From positions 1,423,501-1,487,500 of the forward strand of contig NZ_CP021425.1 of assembly GCF_002162375.1 (NCBI RefSeq): a stretch of 64,000 nt of DNA, in the 5' to 3' direction. The stretch is from Oleiphilus messinensis (lineage in GTDB: Bacteria > Pseudomonadota > Gammaproteobacteria > Pseudomonadales > Oleiphilaceae). Positions 9,324-18,101 of the stretch are shown piece by piece. The stretch's first letter is position 1, and every line of letters begins with the position of its first letter. The position numbers and the translations under genes are program-made. The notes beneath the pieces were generated by a model. That model made no database searches. It was not told the origin of the DNA and saw only the letters and a list, made by a program, of their open reading frames with translations.

Positions 9324-9364
9324 GCGGCCTCCAGAACTTAATCGGTTTTCGTTCTGAAGGCCGC
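9324..9364 (-). promoter_or_regulatory. Hairpin burying the transposase ribosome binding site
   Basis: GCGGCCT-CCAGAAC pairs with GTTCTGA-AGGCCGC (14 bp, one mismatch, 13-nt loop). In the mRNA the arm next to the gene contains GGAGG of the transposase. A second inverted repeat, GCGCCTTATAA/TTATAAGGCGC at 9363-9404, follows on the outer side. Confidence 0.65.
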
Positions 9365-9549
9365 GCCTTATAAAGCTATGTTTTTAAAAAGTCTTATAAG
9401 GCGCAGCAGCGCGCAACCTGCCGCAAAGTCAATCATTTTGTCTTACTGGGTTCGAATTCTTTCCTCTGAAACTCTAAACTTTAGTAAGCTTAAATATCTG
9501 AATTCAAATCGTTAATTGTTACACTCGCAACAAAAAGGGAGGTAGAACA

Positions 9550-9634
9550 ATGGAATTAGCTGCATTTAGCATTATTTCGGATCCTCGAAATGATAAAAAC
9601 CAAGTGTATTCTCTGGATAGCCTATTATTGCTAG
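9550..9634 (+). pseudogene. N-terminal remnant of an ISAs1-family transposase
   Basis: GGGAGG and a well-placed ATG start a reading frame MELAAFSIISDPRNDKN followed by QVYSLDSLLLL, which is the conserved start of ISAs1-type transposases (an SxIxDPR motif, then a helix rich in Leu). After about 25 codons the frame runs into the right terminal repeat of the element and then into the IS1380 insertion. It is a coding relic inside a non-autonomous element and cannot yield an active enzyme. Confidence 0.7.
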
Positions 9635-11354
9635 CCCGGATTTTTCATAAACAAGCAGCAGCGAATGGTTAGGTCATTTAATTGCGGCCTTTTTCTTGGT
9701 TTCGTTGCTCTGTTCGTCTTGAGAAAGACATTACGTCCCAACTCAGTTCTAAATTGAGCACATATTATCCATCTTTGCTAATGCAAAGTGAAAGCCCCCC
9801 CCCAAATCACTTTCGTCTGGCTGGTATTTTTCCTGACTTAGCTTTTAAAACATCGCTAGCCTGACCTGCGCGCTGGCATTGGGTAAAAAGACTCTGTTAC
9901 ATGCCGCAAAAGAGTCTCGAATGGACTGCGACTAGGCAAGTGAAGTTTGATCCTATCTTTATATTCAACGACCCTGACTGCAATTTTGCAGAGTTTCATT
10001 ATTACCGTTGATGGCTGCGCTTTTTCCAATTCAGTGCCTTTGAGGGCTTGGGTTCTAAACTCATAGTGAAGAACATAAGCGGCGCAGGCATAAAACATCC
10101 TCAGGTGGTTTGCCAGGAAACTCTGATCTGATAGCCTGTCACCTGACAGGTCATTTTTCAGGTATTTAATAAAGTTCTCATCCTGTCCCCTTGGAGAGTA
10201 AAGATCTTCATATATGGCTTCGGCAGATGCCTCCTTGATCGAAGTTACAATAAAACGAGGGTTTTCGCCTTGCTGATTCACCTCTGCCTTGTAAATGATT
10301 CGAGTATCCAGCCCTTTCCAGCTCCCTGCCTGATACTCCGTTTCCCCATAGAGCCTGAGCCGATCTGGTTCTACCATGTTGTTTAGTTTTGCCAGCCCGG
10401 TTTTGATCTTGAGAGCCTGGTGAGCTTCATCCAACAACGCTCGAGCCTTGGGGCGCAAAGCCGTTTTATGCCCTGCGCCTTTACCAAGTACGTAATCCGA
10501 ATTGGGATCATCCTGAACGATCCTCATCAACTCTGGTTGGGCAAAATGGCTATCTCCCCGAACCAATAGATGAGTTTTCGGCCATCTTTTCCGAAGCAGC
10601 TGGATGAGTCGTTTGAGAATTGCGGCATTCTCCTTACCTGTTGGCGTTTTACCTGGGCGAAGAACCGCCGTAATCAACTTGCCACTGAGTCCCTCAAAAA
10701 TCAACAGCGGCAGATAACAGTAATCCTGGTATTTGGCATTAAACAGGTTCAGCTGCTGGCCTCCATGAGTAATCGCCGGTGTATGGTCAAGATCGATAAT
10801 GATCGCAGCAGGAGGTCGCTCGTAACTGCTGATGAAGTGATGCACAAATGCTTCAGCCATCCTGTAAATGTCTGATCGAGTCATAGACTGCCCCAACCGA
10901 GTAAAGGTGGGAGCTGATGCAAGATGTTTATCATCATCCAAAGGCGGGCGCCCAGCGGCAAGCTTAAACATAGGGTCTTTGCGCAGGAAATTGCTGTCGT
11001 TGGAATCTTCATAGCCGCAGGCCATTTGCAGGACCCGCTGAACTAGAAGATCTTTCAAGGAGTGATCGATGTAGGATTGATGGCGTCTGTCGTTGATAGC
11101 ATCTGTGAGCCTGCTGATTAGGTCGCTTTGAAGCATGCTTTCCCGTAGCAAAAGAGCGCCAAAATCAGACGATAATTCCCCACCGTTAAAGTCAGCCCGA
11201 ATGGTTTTTCCAGTAGAGGGGTGAAAACGCAGCTGTTCTTGTGTAAATTTAGTCATGGCAAGTTCCGGTTTGCTTCTTCCGAAGCTTATTTTTGGTCGAC
11301 CCAATTATATCAAGTGATTGGGCGGAACTTGCCTCCTTTCATGAAAAATCCGGG
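9635..11354 (-). mobile_element. Complete IS1380-family insertion sequence, 1720 bp, with CTAG target duplication
   Basis: Terminal inverted repeats CCCGGATTTTTCAT at 9635 and its complement ending at 11354, flanked on both sides by CTAG (9631-9634 and 11355-11358). Length, 4-bp duplication and the encoded transposase all fit IS1380. The target was the right terminal repeat of the ISAs1-like element: joining the flanks restores TATTATTGCTAGGTTGCC, nearly the same as the corresponding end at 18293-18310. Confidence 0.9.
9856..11256 (-). CDS. IS1380-family transposase
   Basis: 466 residues from MTKFTQEQ (start at 11256); an in-frame ATG at 11304 would add 16 residues of untypical sequence. Typical IS1380 features: N-terminal SSDFGALLLRE, QMACGYEDSND, then acidic motifs IIIDLDHTPA and HLLVRGDSHFAQPELM, and a late SLR-type region DENFIKYLKNDLSGDRLS. 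The frame is intact from start to stop, so the element may still be active. Confidence 0.9.
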   Translation of the reverse strand: MTKFTQEQLRFHPSTGKTIRADFNGGELSSDFGALLLRESMLQSDLISRLTDAINDRRHQSYIDHSLKDLLVQRVLQMACGYEDSNDSNFLRKDPMFKLAAGRPPLDDDKHLASAPTFTRLGQSMTRSDIYRMAEAFVHHFISSYERPPAAIIIDLDHTPAITHGGQQLNLFNAKYQDYCYLPLLIFEGLSGKLITAVLRPGKTPTGKENAAILKRLIQLLRKRWPKTHLLVRGDSHFAQPELMRIVQDDPNSDYVLGKGAGHKTALRPKARALLDEAHQALKIKTGLAKLNNMVEPDRLRLYGETEYQAGSWKGLDTRIIYKAEVNQQGENPRFIVTSIKEASAEAIYEDLYSPRGQDENFIKYLKNDLSGDRLSDQSFLANHLRMFYACAAYVLHYEFRTQALKGTELEKAQPSTVIMKLCKIAVRVVEYKDRIKLHLPSRSPFETLLRHVTESFYPMPARRSG

Positions 11355-11367
11355 CTAGGTTGCCCTG

Positions 11368-12058
11368 GATGAGCAGATACAACGATGGGGTTGATGTTGT
11401 TCCTGCATCGTGCGACATAAAACCCTCCAGAATCCTGCAGATCTTGAAACCAATCCAAATCAAAGTAACCCCGGTCAACCAGTAACAGACACCCAGATAG
11501 AGTTTGTGGCTCAGGGAGGTAATCCCGCTCGCTGGCTGTGTCGGGCGTCAACGAGATAGTGCATGGTTGGTCTGCCAAAAGATCCATGGTCACCTGAAGC
11601 TCAACTGCGGCAGGACTGACGGTTTTGAAACGGCCAGGAAACGACTTCTTCAACGAATCCTTCACGGCAAATGAGCTGCCATCTTGAATCAGGATCTGTT
11701 TAAACTGATGAAAAGAGTGGCCTTCCGGAAATGCCAGTGCAGGCTGCAACCAGTCAGTGAGAAGTGATGACAACACTTCCCGCATGAATTTGGGAAACTC
11801 TGGTTTCGAAAACTGGTTGTGAAAGGCACGATAAGTGATGTTGCTGTCAGACCACTCACAATATCGACGCTGAATGTCAGCTACACTTTCAATGGTGCTA
11901 GACGCCATTATGGCAACCAGGCAAGTCACTAGCTTGAAAGGCGTGATTCGTCTTTGCCGAACACAGAAATCTGCCTGTTTTGCGATTTTAGTGATCTTTT
12001 CTGGATTGAAGGAGTGGGTGAGTTTTTCGAGAAATGTGGTAAATTTACGCTGGTTCAT
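11368..12058 (-). pseudogene. IS4-family transposase, truncated after about 230 residues
   Basis: The frame starts MNQRKFTTFLEKLTHSF and contains the first two acid motifs of IS4 transposases (QILIQDGSSFAVKD and CLLLVDRGYFDLDWFQ). It is cut at the end of the ISAs1-like element (position 11367): the last genuine residues are about NPIVVSAH. The Glu-containing C-terminal half is absent from the window; it is not found on the other side of the nested elements, so a deletion or rearrangement accompanied or followed the insertion. Inactive. Confidence 0.85.
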
Positions 12059-12117
12059 TCTGCTTTAAGGTCGGTTGATTGTTTGGCGACTAACAATCTA
12101 CCTTATCGCAGAATGAA
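12054..12117 (-). promoter_or_regulatory. Long hairpin covering the start codon of the IS4 transposase
   Basis: TTCATTCTGC..TAAGGT pairs with ACCTTA..GCAGAATGAA (16 of 18 positions), with a further inner stem GATTGTT/AACAATC. On the transposase mRNA the start ATG is inside the proximal arm. Confidence 0.6.
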
Positions 12118-12289
12118 TCCATAATAATATCATTGGGTTACCCTATATTTGTGCTTAATGTTCTACCTATGAGCTTCGGTTAAAAGTGGGAGGATTTCCG
12201 TTAACTGATTCTCTTAATAGGCCTCAAATTTGATAAAATGATATCTACTAGTCCATACTATCTATTTCTATATTAGAAGTGGGGGCGGT

Positions 12290-13216
12290 ATGAGTAAGCA
12301 GTACTTAAGCTATGCCGAACAGTTGAAGATCACACTAATAATCCTTGCGTTATTGGTGCTACCCGGAGTGGTATCACCAATTCAGGCGGAAACTTCGTCT
12401 CTTCCTAAACACTTGACACTAGCGGCATCTGAGGACTTTGCACCATTTGTGCACGTCAGCTCAACTGGGAAAATGACTGGAATAGACTTTGAAATTATAG
12501 CAGAACTTTATCGACGACTCGATATTTCCATTAAAGTGATCCTTTTACCAAGGCCACGAATCACAACGATGCTATTAAGCGGTGAGCTCGATGGTGTAGT
12601 TTCTACGACGACATTTAATGACACACTTGCATTTGAACATATGTGGTCGTCAATCGATTTGTATAAATCTTCAGTTTCGGTGTTCACATTAAAATCTGTC
12701 TCGAATTACCAGTCAAATCCAACAAAAAACAGCATTATTTTGGCACAGATACGATCAGGAAAGCTCTTAAAAAATTCGCGAATTGGAATGTTGAACGAAT
12801 TTGATTACACCCCAATGGGTGTTCATCAATTAGAATCACTGAGTAAACAAACCTTATTCGTTCGTACCGACACGCAGTTGATAAACTTACTCGACATGGG
12901 AAGAATCACGTATGTTATCACGGAAGATATCTCGTTTGCATATCAAGCTCGAATCAATAACTTGTTTGCCAAACTGGAATTCATTGGTGAAGTATTCCAT
13001 CGAGGGGTTCGAACTATACTAAGGAACGAGCTGATACGTCAATTTCCCGCTCTACAAACCAAAATTAACAGCACAATCAGTAGCTTAGTAGAAAGTGATT
13101 ACATCGCAAGCACTATCTACCATAACCTTCGCCTAGACCCCTTGAATGAGCCTCAGACTGATGGTGAAAAGGGTAAAATTAAGCTTTTTCGGACCACACC
13201 AGAAACAGCGCACTAA
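12290..13216 (+). CDS. Periplasmic solute-binding protein, family 3 (amino-acid-type)
   Basis: 308 residues with an N-terminal hydrophobic segment ending PIQA, a plausible signal-peptide cleavage site. The mature part opens with LTLAASEDFAPFVHVSSTGKMTGIDFEII, the usual family 3 start (short strand, Pro-Phe, then GxxxGxDxD/E). LPRPRITTMLLSGELDGVVS is the second conserved block. No permease or ATPase gene is next to it, so it may be a stand-alone binding or sensor-type protein; several solitary proteins of this kind occur in marine bacteria. It sits between two broken transposases. Ligand is unknown. A G-rich stretch 4-8 nt before the ATG may act as the ribosome binding site. Confidence 0.75.
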   Translation: MSKQYLSYAEQLKITLIILALLVLPGVVSPIQAETSSLPKHLTLAASEDFAPFVHVSSTGKMTGIDFEIIAELYRRLDISIKVILLPRPRITTMLLSGELDGVVSTTTFNDTLAFEHMWSSIDLYKSSVSVFTLKSVSNYQSNPTKNSIILAQIRSGKLLKNSRIGMLNEFDYTPMGVHQLESLSKQTLFVRTDTQLINLLDMGRITYVITEDISFAYQARINNLFAKLEFIGEVFHRGVRTILRNELIRQFPALQTKINSTISSLVESDYIASTIYHNLRLDPLNEPQTDGEKGKIKLFRTTPETAH

Positions 13217-13408
13217 ACCTCGGTCAGTAACCGTTTTCATAAACCTACTCATGGTTTAAACGAGCTTATCCCTACAGGCTAAAAGTTTCTCAAGCTTCGA
13301 TAGAAATTCAGCCATAATCATCACCTCCATCCATGAGAAAACAATACTGTTCAAATTGGCTGTAAAGGTATAGTTGATTCTGGTGTATGGAAGGGTTGAA
13401 AAAGAAGC

Positions 13409-13465
13409 GGCGTATCTGATCGGTTTGTTGTCGCTAAACAAAGAAACCTACCAAAGGAATACGCC
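13409..13465 (+). promoter_or_regulatory. Hairpin around the ribosome binding site of the IS256 transposase fragment
   Basis: GGCGTAT at 13409 pairs with ATACGCC at 13459, closing a loop that contains a second stem TTTGTT/AACAAA; AAAGGA lies just before the right arm and the ATG four bases after it. Confidence 0.4.
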
Positions 13466-13468
13466 ACT

Positions 13469-13855
13469 ATGAGCAAGAGTAACGTTGTTGGTTTTGATAG
13501 TCGAGAGAAAAGCAAAGACCCTTTGAGCGAATTGGTCAGAAAAGGTGTTCGCCAGTTGATTGAGCAGGCCGTTGAAGCTGAATTAAGCGAGCTGCTTACC
13601 CGGTTTTCAGGTCAAACAACCGAGGATGGACGAGCTGCAGTTATTCGCAACGGGTATTTGCCTGAACGTGAGATACGAACAGGCATTGGCTCTGTGACAG
13701 TGAAAGTACCGAAAGTTCGCTCCAGAACAGGAGAGCCAGTCACGTTTCGGTCAGCACTTGTTCCTCCCTATGTGAGGAAAACCCGTTCACTCGAAGCCGC
13801 TATACCGTGGTTATATCTGAAAGGAATTAGTGTCGGAGAAATGAGTTTAAACTGA
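13469..13855 (+). pseudogene. IS256-family (mutator) transposase, truncated
   Basis: 128 codons. RKGVRQLIEQAVEAELSELL, IRNGYLPEREIRTGIGSVTV and VPKVRSRTGEPVTF are the standard N-terminal blocks of IS256 transposases (full length about 400). The frame departs from the family after KGISVGEMS, where DF/MxEAL is expected, and stops at 13855. All catalytic acids are therefore missing. The stretch at about 13344-13366 (ACTGTTCAAATTGGCTGTAA) could be the left end of this element, but I could not find a right end. Confidence 0.85.
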
Positions 13856-13880
13856 ACAGCCATATTTTTTCGTCTTATTT

Positions 13881-14102
13881 GTGTTTTTGGATGCTTCTAT
13901 ATTAACCGATTTGATGTGGATAATCCGACAGACTCCTAGATTACATCAGGGCGAAAGGCGCCGATACCTCAGTTGCCTGGATCAACAGTATCTTTCTGGT
14001 GATGAGTTTGATGGTTCTCCTGAAGCTGTTTTATTTTTACTTCAAAAGCTGCGCACAGTGCATCAGCAACATGATTACCCACGCGATTTATTCAGGCTTT
14101 AA
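13881..14102 (+). CDS. Small hypothetical protein or gene fragment (73 residues)
   Basis: A short frame MFLDASILTD... ending in a hydrophilic, Gln/Arg-rich part (LQKLRTVHQQHDYPRDLFRL). No ribosome binding site precedes the ATG and it begins right after the truncated IS256 gene, so it may be the tail of a larger gene cut by the insertion. I recognise no family. Confidence 0.3.
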   Translation: MFLDASILTDLMWIIRQTPRLHQGERRRYLSCLDQQYLSGDEFDGSPEAVLFLLQKLRTVHQQHDYPRDLFRL

Positions 14103-14175
14103 TAAATTAGCCAGGGAGCGAATCAACATTTGCTCAATTGGGCAGTGCCTTTTAACAGCTTTCTGAGCAGGCTCT

Positions 14176-14194
14176 GAATAGCAAAATGCTATTC
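14176..14194 (-). terminator. Hairpin at the end of the PBP-like gene
   Basis: GAATAGC-AAAAT-GCTATTC, 7-bp perfect stem overlapping the stop codon of the minus-strand gene ending at 14189. Confidence 0.5.
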
Positions 14195-14620
14195 AAGCTT
14201 TCGGATAATTTTTACAGTATTATCCACTTCTGATGCATCAATATAGCCGATGATTGCCGGATTTTCTGATACCAATTTCTTCACGTCAGCACTCCCGCTG
14301 ACCTGTTTGGGTGGTTGACCCTTACCTGTAAAAATCCGCTGAGACCAAAAAGCTTTCAACTGTACTTCACTCTTTTTAATGACTTTCTCATTAAATTTAT
14401 CCCTGGCCGGTGTGCCTGTCTCTTGCTCAACAGGAACTGCCAAGCTACCGTCCGGATATTTCTTTTTCTTTCCTAAGAATATGGCGCTAAGCCACTTGTC
14501 ATCAAGTTCTGATATGGAACTGTTCGGATTAACAACTACGACCACCTCCCCAAAGGAAGGGGGGGAGAGGAATGCTGTAATGCAGGCTATTATAGAAGCG
14601 GCTATTTTGATTCTAATCAT
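14189..14620 (-). CDS. Small periplasmic PstS-like (PBP superfamily) protein
   Basis: 143 residues: signal peptide (MIRIKIAASIIACITAFLSP, cleavage near SFG) followed by VVVVNPNSSISELD, LSAIFLGKKKKYPDGS and PARDKFNEKVIKKSEVQLKAFWSQRIFTG. This is the short phosphate-binding-like domain often found next to porins in marine gammaproteobacteria. Start at 14620 has GGGAG 9 nt upstream. It follows the porin gene by 13 bp on the same strand, so the two probably form an operon. A transport role for an oxyanion is plausible but not shown by the sequence; it is about half the length of a true PstS. Confidence 0.75.
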   Translation of the reverse strand: MIRIKIAASIIACITAFLSPPSFGEVVVVVNPNSSISELDDKWLSAIFLGKKKKYPDGSLAVPVEQETGTPARDKFNEKVIKKSEVQLKAFWSQRIFTGKGQPPKQVSGSADVKKLVSENPAIIGYIDASEVDNTVKIIRKLE

Positions 14621-14633
14621 GTTAAGTCTCTCC

Positions 14634-15704
14634 CTAAAAAGTGAAATCAATGGCTGCGGCGATTACTTCAATTTCGGTTTCCTGAGGAGGAAAACACATC
14701 CCGCTCATAGGATCACATGGCGTTGTTTCTGTCGTAGATTTTGAGTACTCCAATTTAAACGCTGTACCAGGCAAATAATCCCAGCGTACCCCTATGGTGT
14801 GAGTTTCTGCTTCTGCGAGAAAGAAAGCGGCTCTGTCTTGCTCGGAATAGGTATAATGAGGGGTAAAACTGCCTATAGCGTATCCCACCGAAGCATACCC
14901 AAATTTATCTTCTATGCCGGTATTAGTATCTTCAAGATTCCCGTATTCACTTCTAAATTTGAAGCTTTCATAGTCTGCGATTATGGCGAATGCTGTATAA
15001 ATTAAATTAGTGTCCGCGCCCAATCCTTCAATCACAGTGTCCATGGAGCTGTACACTCCGCGTAACTTAATCCAGTCGTAAGCTATCATTAAGTTTATGC
15101 CCACGCTGTCAGTAATCTCACCTGGAAAGCCAAGAAGCTCAAATTGCTCCTCACCGATCCAAACTTGTGTGGACAACTCAACATCACCTAGATAACGAAA
15201 ATCGTTCAGAGAAATACCCGTCGTCGTTGAAAATGGTGCTACGTACATATCTATCGGGGCTCTTAACCAATAGTAGGCATAAGATGTATCTAAAAAATCG
15301 GAATAATAGAACAGAGGCACACGGAAGCGACCGAAATTGAGCCAGGTCTCATCAGTTACCGCAAGTGTGGCATATGCCCATTCAAAGGAAGTATCGAAAC
15401 TTGTCTCATTTGAACCTTTGCCTGCTACCTGTACCGTTGCTGAAATCGTTTCGTTCACTTGGGCTGAAGTCTGTATGGCCATAATACTTTCTGGTAGAAA
15501 GCGCAAGGTATCCTCGTACGCTCCCCCGGTAATGTTATCAACCATATACTCTGTATCATCGCTTCCCAATGTTTGTCCGGCAGCAAACGATGCAAAACCA
15601 CTCCATGTAACATCAACAGCATGGGATAGCCCCGGCGCAATCAAGTAGCTAGCCAGCATTAACCTGCTGATTACTTGTGTAATAGTAAATCTCGTTTTTA
15701 GCAT
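14634..15704 (-). CDS. Outer-membrane porin-like beta-barrel protein
   Basis: 356 residues with a signal peptide ending SHA and a C-terminal Phe (AAIDFTF), the barrel-insertion signature. Alternating beta strands are visible throughout (DETWLNFGRFRVPLFYYSDF, SFTPHYTYSEQD, HTIGVRWDYLPGTAFKLEYS). GGAG lies 8 nt before the ATG. It is probably cotranscribed with the PstS-like gene downstream, giving an outer-membrane and periplasm pair. Substrate unknown. Confidence 0.75.
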   Translation of the reverse strand: MLKTRFTITQVISRLMLASYLIAPGLSHAVDVTWSGFASFAAGQTLGSDDTEYMVDNITGGAYEDTLRFLPESIMAIQTSAQVNETISATVQVAGKGSNETSFDTSFEWAYATLAVTDETWLNFGRFRVPLFYYSDFLDTSYAYYWLRAPIDMYVAPFSTTTGISLNDFRYLGDVELSTQVWIGEEQFELLGFPGEITDSVGINLMIAYDWIKLRGVYSSMDTVIEGLGADTNLIYTAFAIIADYESFKFRSEYGNLEDTNTGIEDKFGYASVGYAIGSFTPHYTYSEQDRAAFFLAEAETHTIGVRWDYLPGTAFKLEYSKSTTETTPCDPMSGMCFPPQETEIEVIAAAIDFTF

Positions 15705-15864
15705 CTAAATATCTCCACTGTGCTTGTTAAAAATTAGCTTACTTCTACTACAAAACAGCCGCAGCAACTTGAATCTGAACTGACTTCTAGGCGCTGCGAT
15801 GTCTGTTGAAATTGTATTGAATTCATTCCTCGAATTTGACTTGCTAGAGTGGGCTCTGCCTCCA

Positions 15865-16024
15865 CTATATGACTGCAACTTTCGAGGCAGCAATGAGGCT
15901 GTTTGTTGTGTGATTAATCTCCTCAGTAGAATCTTGTGTTTTTTGATGCAGGTGAACGAGCCACATCTGCCACGACGGCAGAGCCACAGCCTTGCTCTCC
16001 TGCCCTAGTTGCCTCAATGGCGGC
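15865..16024 (-). pseudogene. Decayed fragment of a chemoreceptor signalling domain
   Basis: Read on the minus strand, one frame gives AAIEATRAGEQGCGSAVVAD and, after a shift of frame, QKTQDSTEEINHTTNSLIAA. Together these are the highly conserved tip of methyl-accepting chemotaxis proteins ([23 protein letters not shown], then xxTxxSTxEI). Substitutions at invariant positions and the frameshift show decay. It is not a copy of the intact receptor next door, whose matching part reads [15 protein letters not shown]. Only about 50 codons survive. Confidence 0.75.
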
Positions 16025-16395
16025 GAGATCAGCTGACATCTTTTGTATAAGCCCCAGTCCATATCATTATTACCAATCGTTTAATTACGACGCCTTGGTA
16101 TCATCGGAATCGAGCCTCTGTCTCTTATCTTGTCACCTATGACGTATTCAAAGCAGTCAACAGCTTCAACCAAAGCTCGTCACTGAGCATTAGTCGGGGC
16201 ATAGCAAACTCGTTGTATCGTTGTGTGATAACTATAATGATGCTGGTTTCTATTTTAAATCAACAATATATTTCGAAACGTCAACAGCCCCTAGAAGAAG
16301 ATTTTAAAAATGCACACGTGTACATTAAATGGTTGCCCGGTAATGGCTGAGACCGGGCTCTGTCTGGCTTTTTGAGGTTACAATAGCCGTTTTCA
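16025..16395. other. Intergenic region without a recognisable gene
   Basis: No convincing reading frame. A hairpin GCCCGGT/ACCGGGC at 16335-16358 lies just beyond the end of the minus-strand chemoreceptor gene and may serve as its transcript end; it lacks a T-run on that strand. Confidence 0.5.
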
Positions 16396-18015
16396 TTACA
16401 CTTTAAATTTCTGTGCCACCGTGCTCAGGCTCATCGCCATTCCATTGAGTTCGTTGCTCAGTGTCAGTAAATCCTGAGAGTAATGTCCTGCCTGTTCCGT
16501 TTGCTGCTGGGTTTCTTCGACATGTTGTACCATTAACGCCGAAACAGTTTGTTGTTCTTCGGTGGCTGCAGCGATCTGATCGTTCATTGAATCAATGGTG
16601 TTCACGGTAGCACTGATCGCCTGTAAACTGGTTCCGGCAGTGCCCGCCAGACTGACGGACTGATTGACATGTTCAGTACTGGATTCCATGGCAAGTACCG
16701 AAGCCTTGGCTGCGTTTTGGAGTTGTTGCAGCATTGAATTGATTTCTTCTGTCGATTCCTGAGTCCGTGACGCCAGGCCCCTGACTTCATCGGCGACTAC
16801 AGCAAAGCCGCGGCCCTGTTCTCCGGCTCGTGCCGCTTCTATAGCTGCATTCAAAGCCAGTAGATTGGTCTGTTCCGCAATGCCTTTTATTACGTCCAAT
16901 ACGACATTGACCCGCATTACATCCTTTTCCAGTTGTGAAACTTCCGTGGCAGCAGACTGTATTTGTTGAGCCAGACTTTGAATGCCGGTGACTGTCTGAT
17001 TCACAATGCCGTGCCCTTTTTCTGCTTCGAGGTTTGCCTGGCGAGCAGCATCGGCAGCATCGGAAGCGTTTTCAGCAATATTTTGTACACTGAGACTCAT
17101 TTCATCTACTGACAGTTTGGCTTGTTGTGTATTCTGGCTCTGGGCTGCCATCGCGGATTGCAGGTCCCGGCTCAGAGAATTGACGGACTGGGATGCATTG
17201 GCCAATGGTTCTGCGGTTTGCACGATCTCTTTGACAATGGATTGCAGCTTGTCGACAAAACTGTTGAACCAATGCACCAGATCTCCCACTTCGTCCTGGG
17301 CATTGCTCTTTAGCCGTATCGTTAAATCACCATTGTCCTGTGCGATGTTTTTTAAGGTGTCGATCACACCTTGCAGATTCTTTTTAATGGTTGAGCTGAT
17401 GGGGATGGCAACGACAAAAAGGATAAAAATCATCACTGAACCCAGGGTCATACCAATTGTGGTGATATCACTTGCGGCATGATTCGCGTTGTCGAAGGCG
17501 CCGGTGAACGTAGCGAGGCGCTCTTTATCAAAATCTTTCAATTGAGATTCAAGGGTGCTGAGGGAGCTCGACAAGGTCGCACTGCGTTGTCCCACCGTTG
17601 AATAATCGATGGTGCCGTCAACCATTTCTTTAGAGAGGGTAAACGCGAGGGAATAGTACTTGTCAAAGGCTGCAGAGAGGGTTTCTATGGTAGCTTTGTT
17701 TTCAGTGGAGACCTGTTTGGCTTTGACAAAATTGACACGAATATCATCCGCCAGCTGTTTGGTGGATTCCAGCATCTCGGCCTCACTCGCAGATACTGCA
17801 GTACTTAGTGTATCCTTGATTTTTTCCAGTTTAGCCAGATTATTGCGCGCCATCATAAGCAGCGGGAACTCGACATTTCGGGCGTTGTCCAGCAACGTGA
17901 CGGTGTTGTTGATGTAGCTGATACTGACTAGAAAGTAAGACAGAAATCCAAGTGTACCGAATAAAGGTATCAACAGGATTTTCTGTCGGATAGACAGCTT
18001 TCGGAAAAAATGCAT
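16396..18015 (-). CDS. Methyl-accepting chemotaxis protein
   Basis: 539 residues. Transmembrane helix 1 at about 12-35 and helix 2 at about 180-205 enclose a roughly 145-residue periplasmic helical-bundle sensor. A HAMP domain follows (about 206-260), then the cytoplasmic signalling coiled coil with the hairpin tip [20 protein letters not shown] and [20 protein letters not shown]. It would relay an unknown periplasmic signal to CheA/CheW. The C-terminus (VAQKFKV) has no CheR-docking pentapeptide. The ATG at 18015 has GAGG 5 nt upstream; a GTG two codons earlier is possible. No che genes are nearby. Confidence 0.9.
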   Translation of the reverse strand: MHFFRKLSIRQKILLIPLFGTLGFLSYFLVSISYINNTVTLLDNARNVEFPLLMMARNNLAKLEKIKDTLSTAVSASEAEMLESTKQLADDIRVNFVKAKQVSTENKATIETLSAAFDKYYSLAFTLSKEMVDGTIDYSTVGQRSATLSSSLSTLESQLKDFDKERLATFTGAFDNANHAASDITTIGMTLGSVMIFILFVVAIPISSTIKKNLQGVIDTLKNIAQDNGDLTIRLKSNAQDEVGDLVHWFNSFVDKLQSIVKEIVQTAEPLANASQSVNSLSRDLQSAMAAQSQNTQQAKLSVDEMSLSVQNIAENASDAADAARQANLEAEKGHGIVNQTVTGIQSLAQQIQSAATEVSQLEKDVMRVNVVLDVIKGIAEQTNLLALNAAIEAARAGEQGRGFAVVADEVRGLASRTQESTEEINSMLQQLQNAAKASVLAMESSTEHVNQSVSLAGTAGTSLQAISATVNTIDSMNDQIAAATEEQQTVSALMVQHVEETQQQTEQAGHYSQDLLTLSNELNGMAMSLSTVAQKFKV

Positions 18016-18101
18016 ACACACCTCAATTTTTTAGTTGTTATTGTTTAATTTTAGACAAATATGCCGGTTTTTCGAGGTTTCTGTTAACATCTCATCAAAA
18101 T

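Larger units (their letters stand above)
7943..9484 (-). mobile_element. Complete DDE insertion sequence (IS4/IS701-like), 1542 bp, with 9-bp target duplication
   Basis: Imperfect terminal inverted repeats start CTAAAGTTTAGAATTTGAG on the left and, read inward from the right, CTAAAGTTTAGAGTTTCAG. They are directly flanked by TAAGCTTAA at 7934-7942 and 9485-9493. The duplication has a palindromic core (AAGCTT), but its exact adjacency to both ends supports a true 9-bp target duplication. The element holds one transposase gene and lies within the left part of the ISAs1-like element. Confidence 0.85.
7905..11367 (+). mobile_element. ISAs1-like internally deleted element (MITE-like) carrying two nested insertion sequences
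   Basis: The outer ends are CAGGGCAACCTAG at 7905-7917 and its exact reverse complement CTAGGTTGCCCTG at 11355-11367. If the two inner insertions (7943-9484 and 9635-11354, each with one target copy) are removed, an element of about 184 bp remains: left repeat, a short piece of transposase start (9550-9624), right repeat. The element at 18102-18314 shares the same ends. No target duplication is visible: the left flank is the end of the glycoside-hydrolase gene, the right flank a cut IS4 transposase, so the host site has been rearranged since insertion. Confidence 0.7.

Noticed and set aside
7930-9495. A 4-bp YTAR duplication as in classical IS701 elements
   Set aside because: No matching 4-mer is found at the ends defined by the inverted repeats; the 9-bp TAAGCTTAA fits exactly.
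7897-11375. A target-site duplication for the outer ISAs1-like element
   Set aside because: The 8 bp on the left (CTAGGGCT) and right (GATGAGCA) do not match, so no duplication is claimed; a later rearrangement is the likely reason.
13256-13441. A 61-codon minus-strand frame upstream of the IS256 fragment
   Set aside because: No ribosome binding site and no homology by eye; the region looks like the end of an insertion element.
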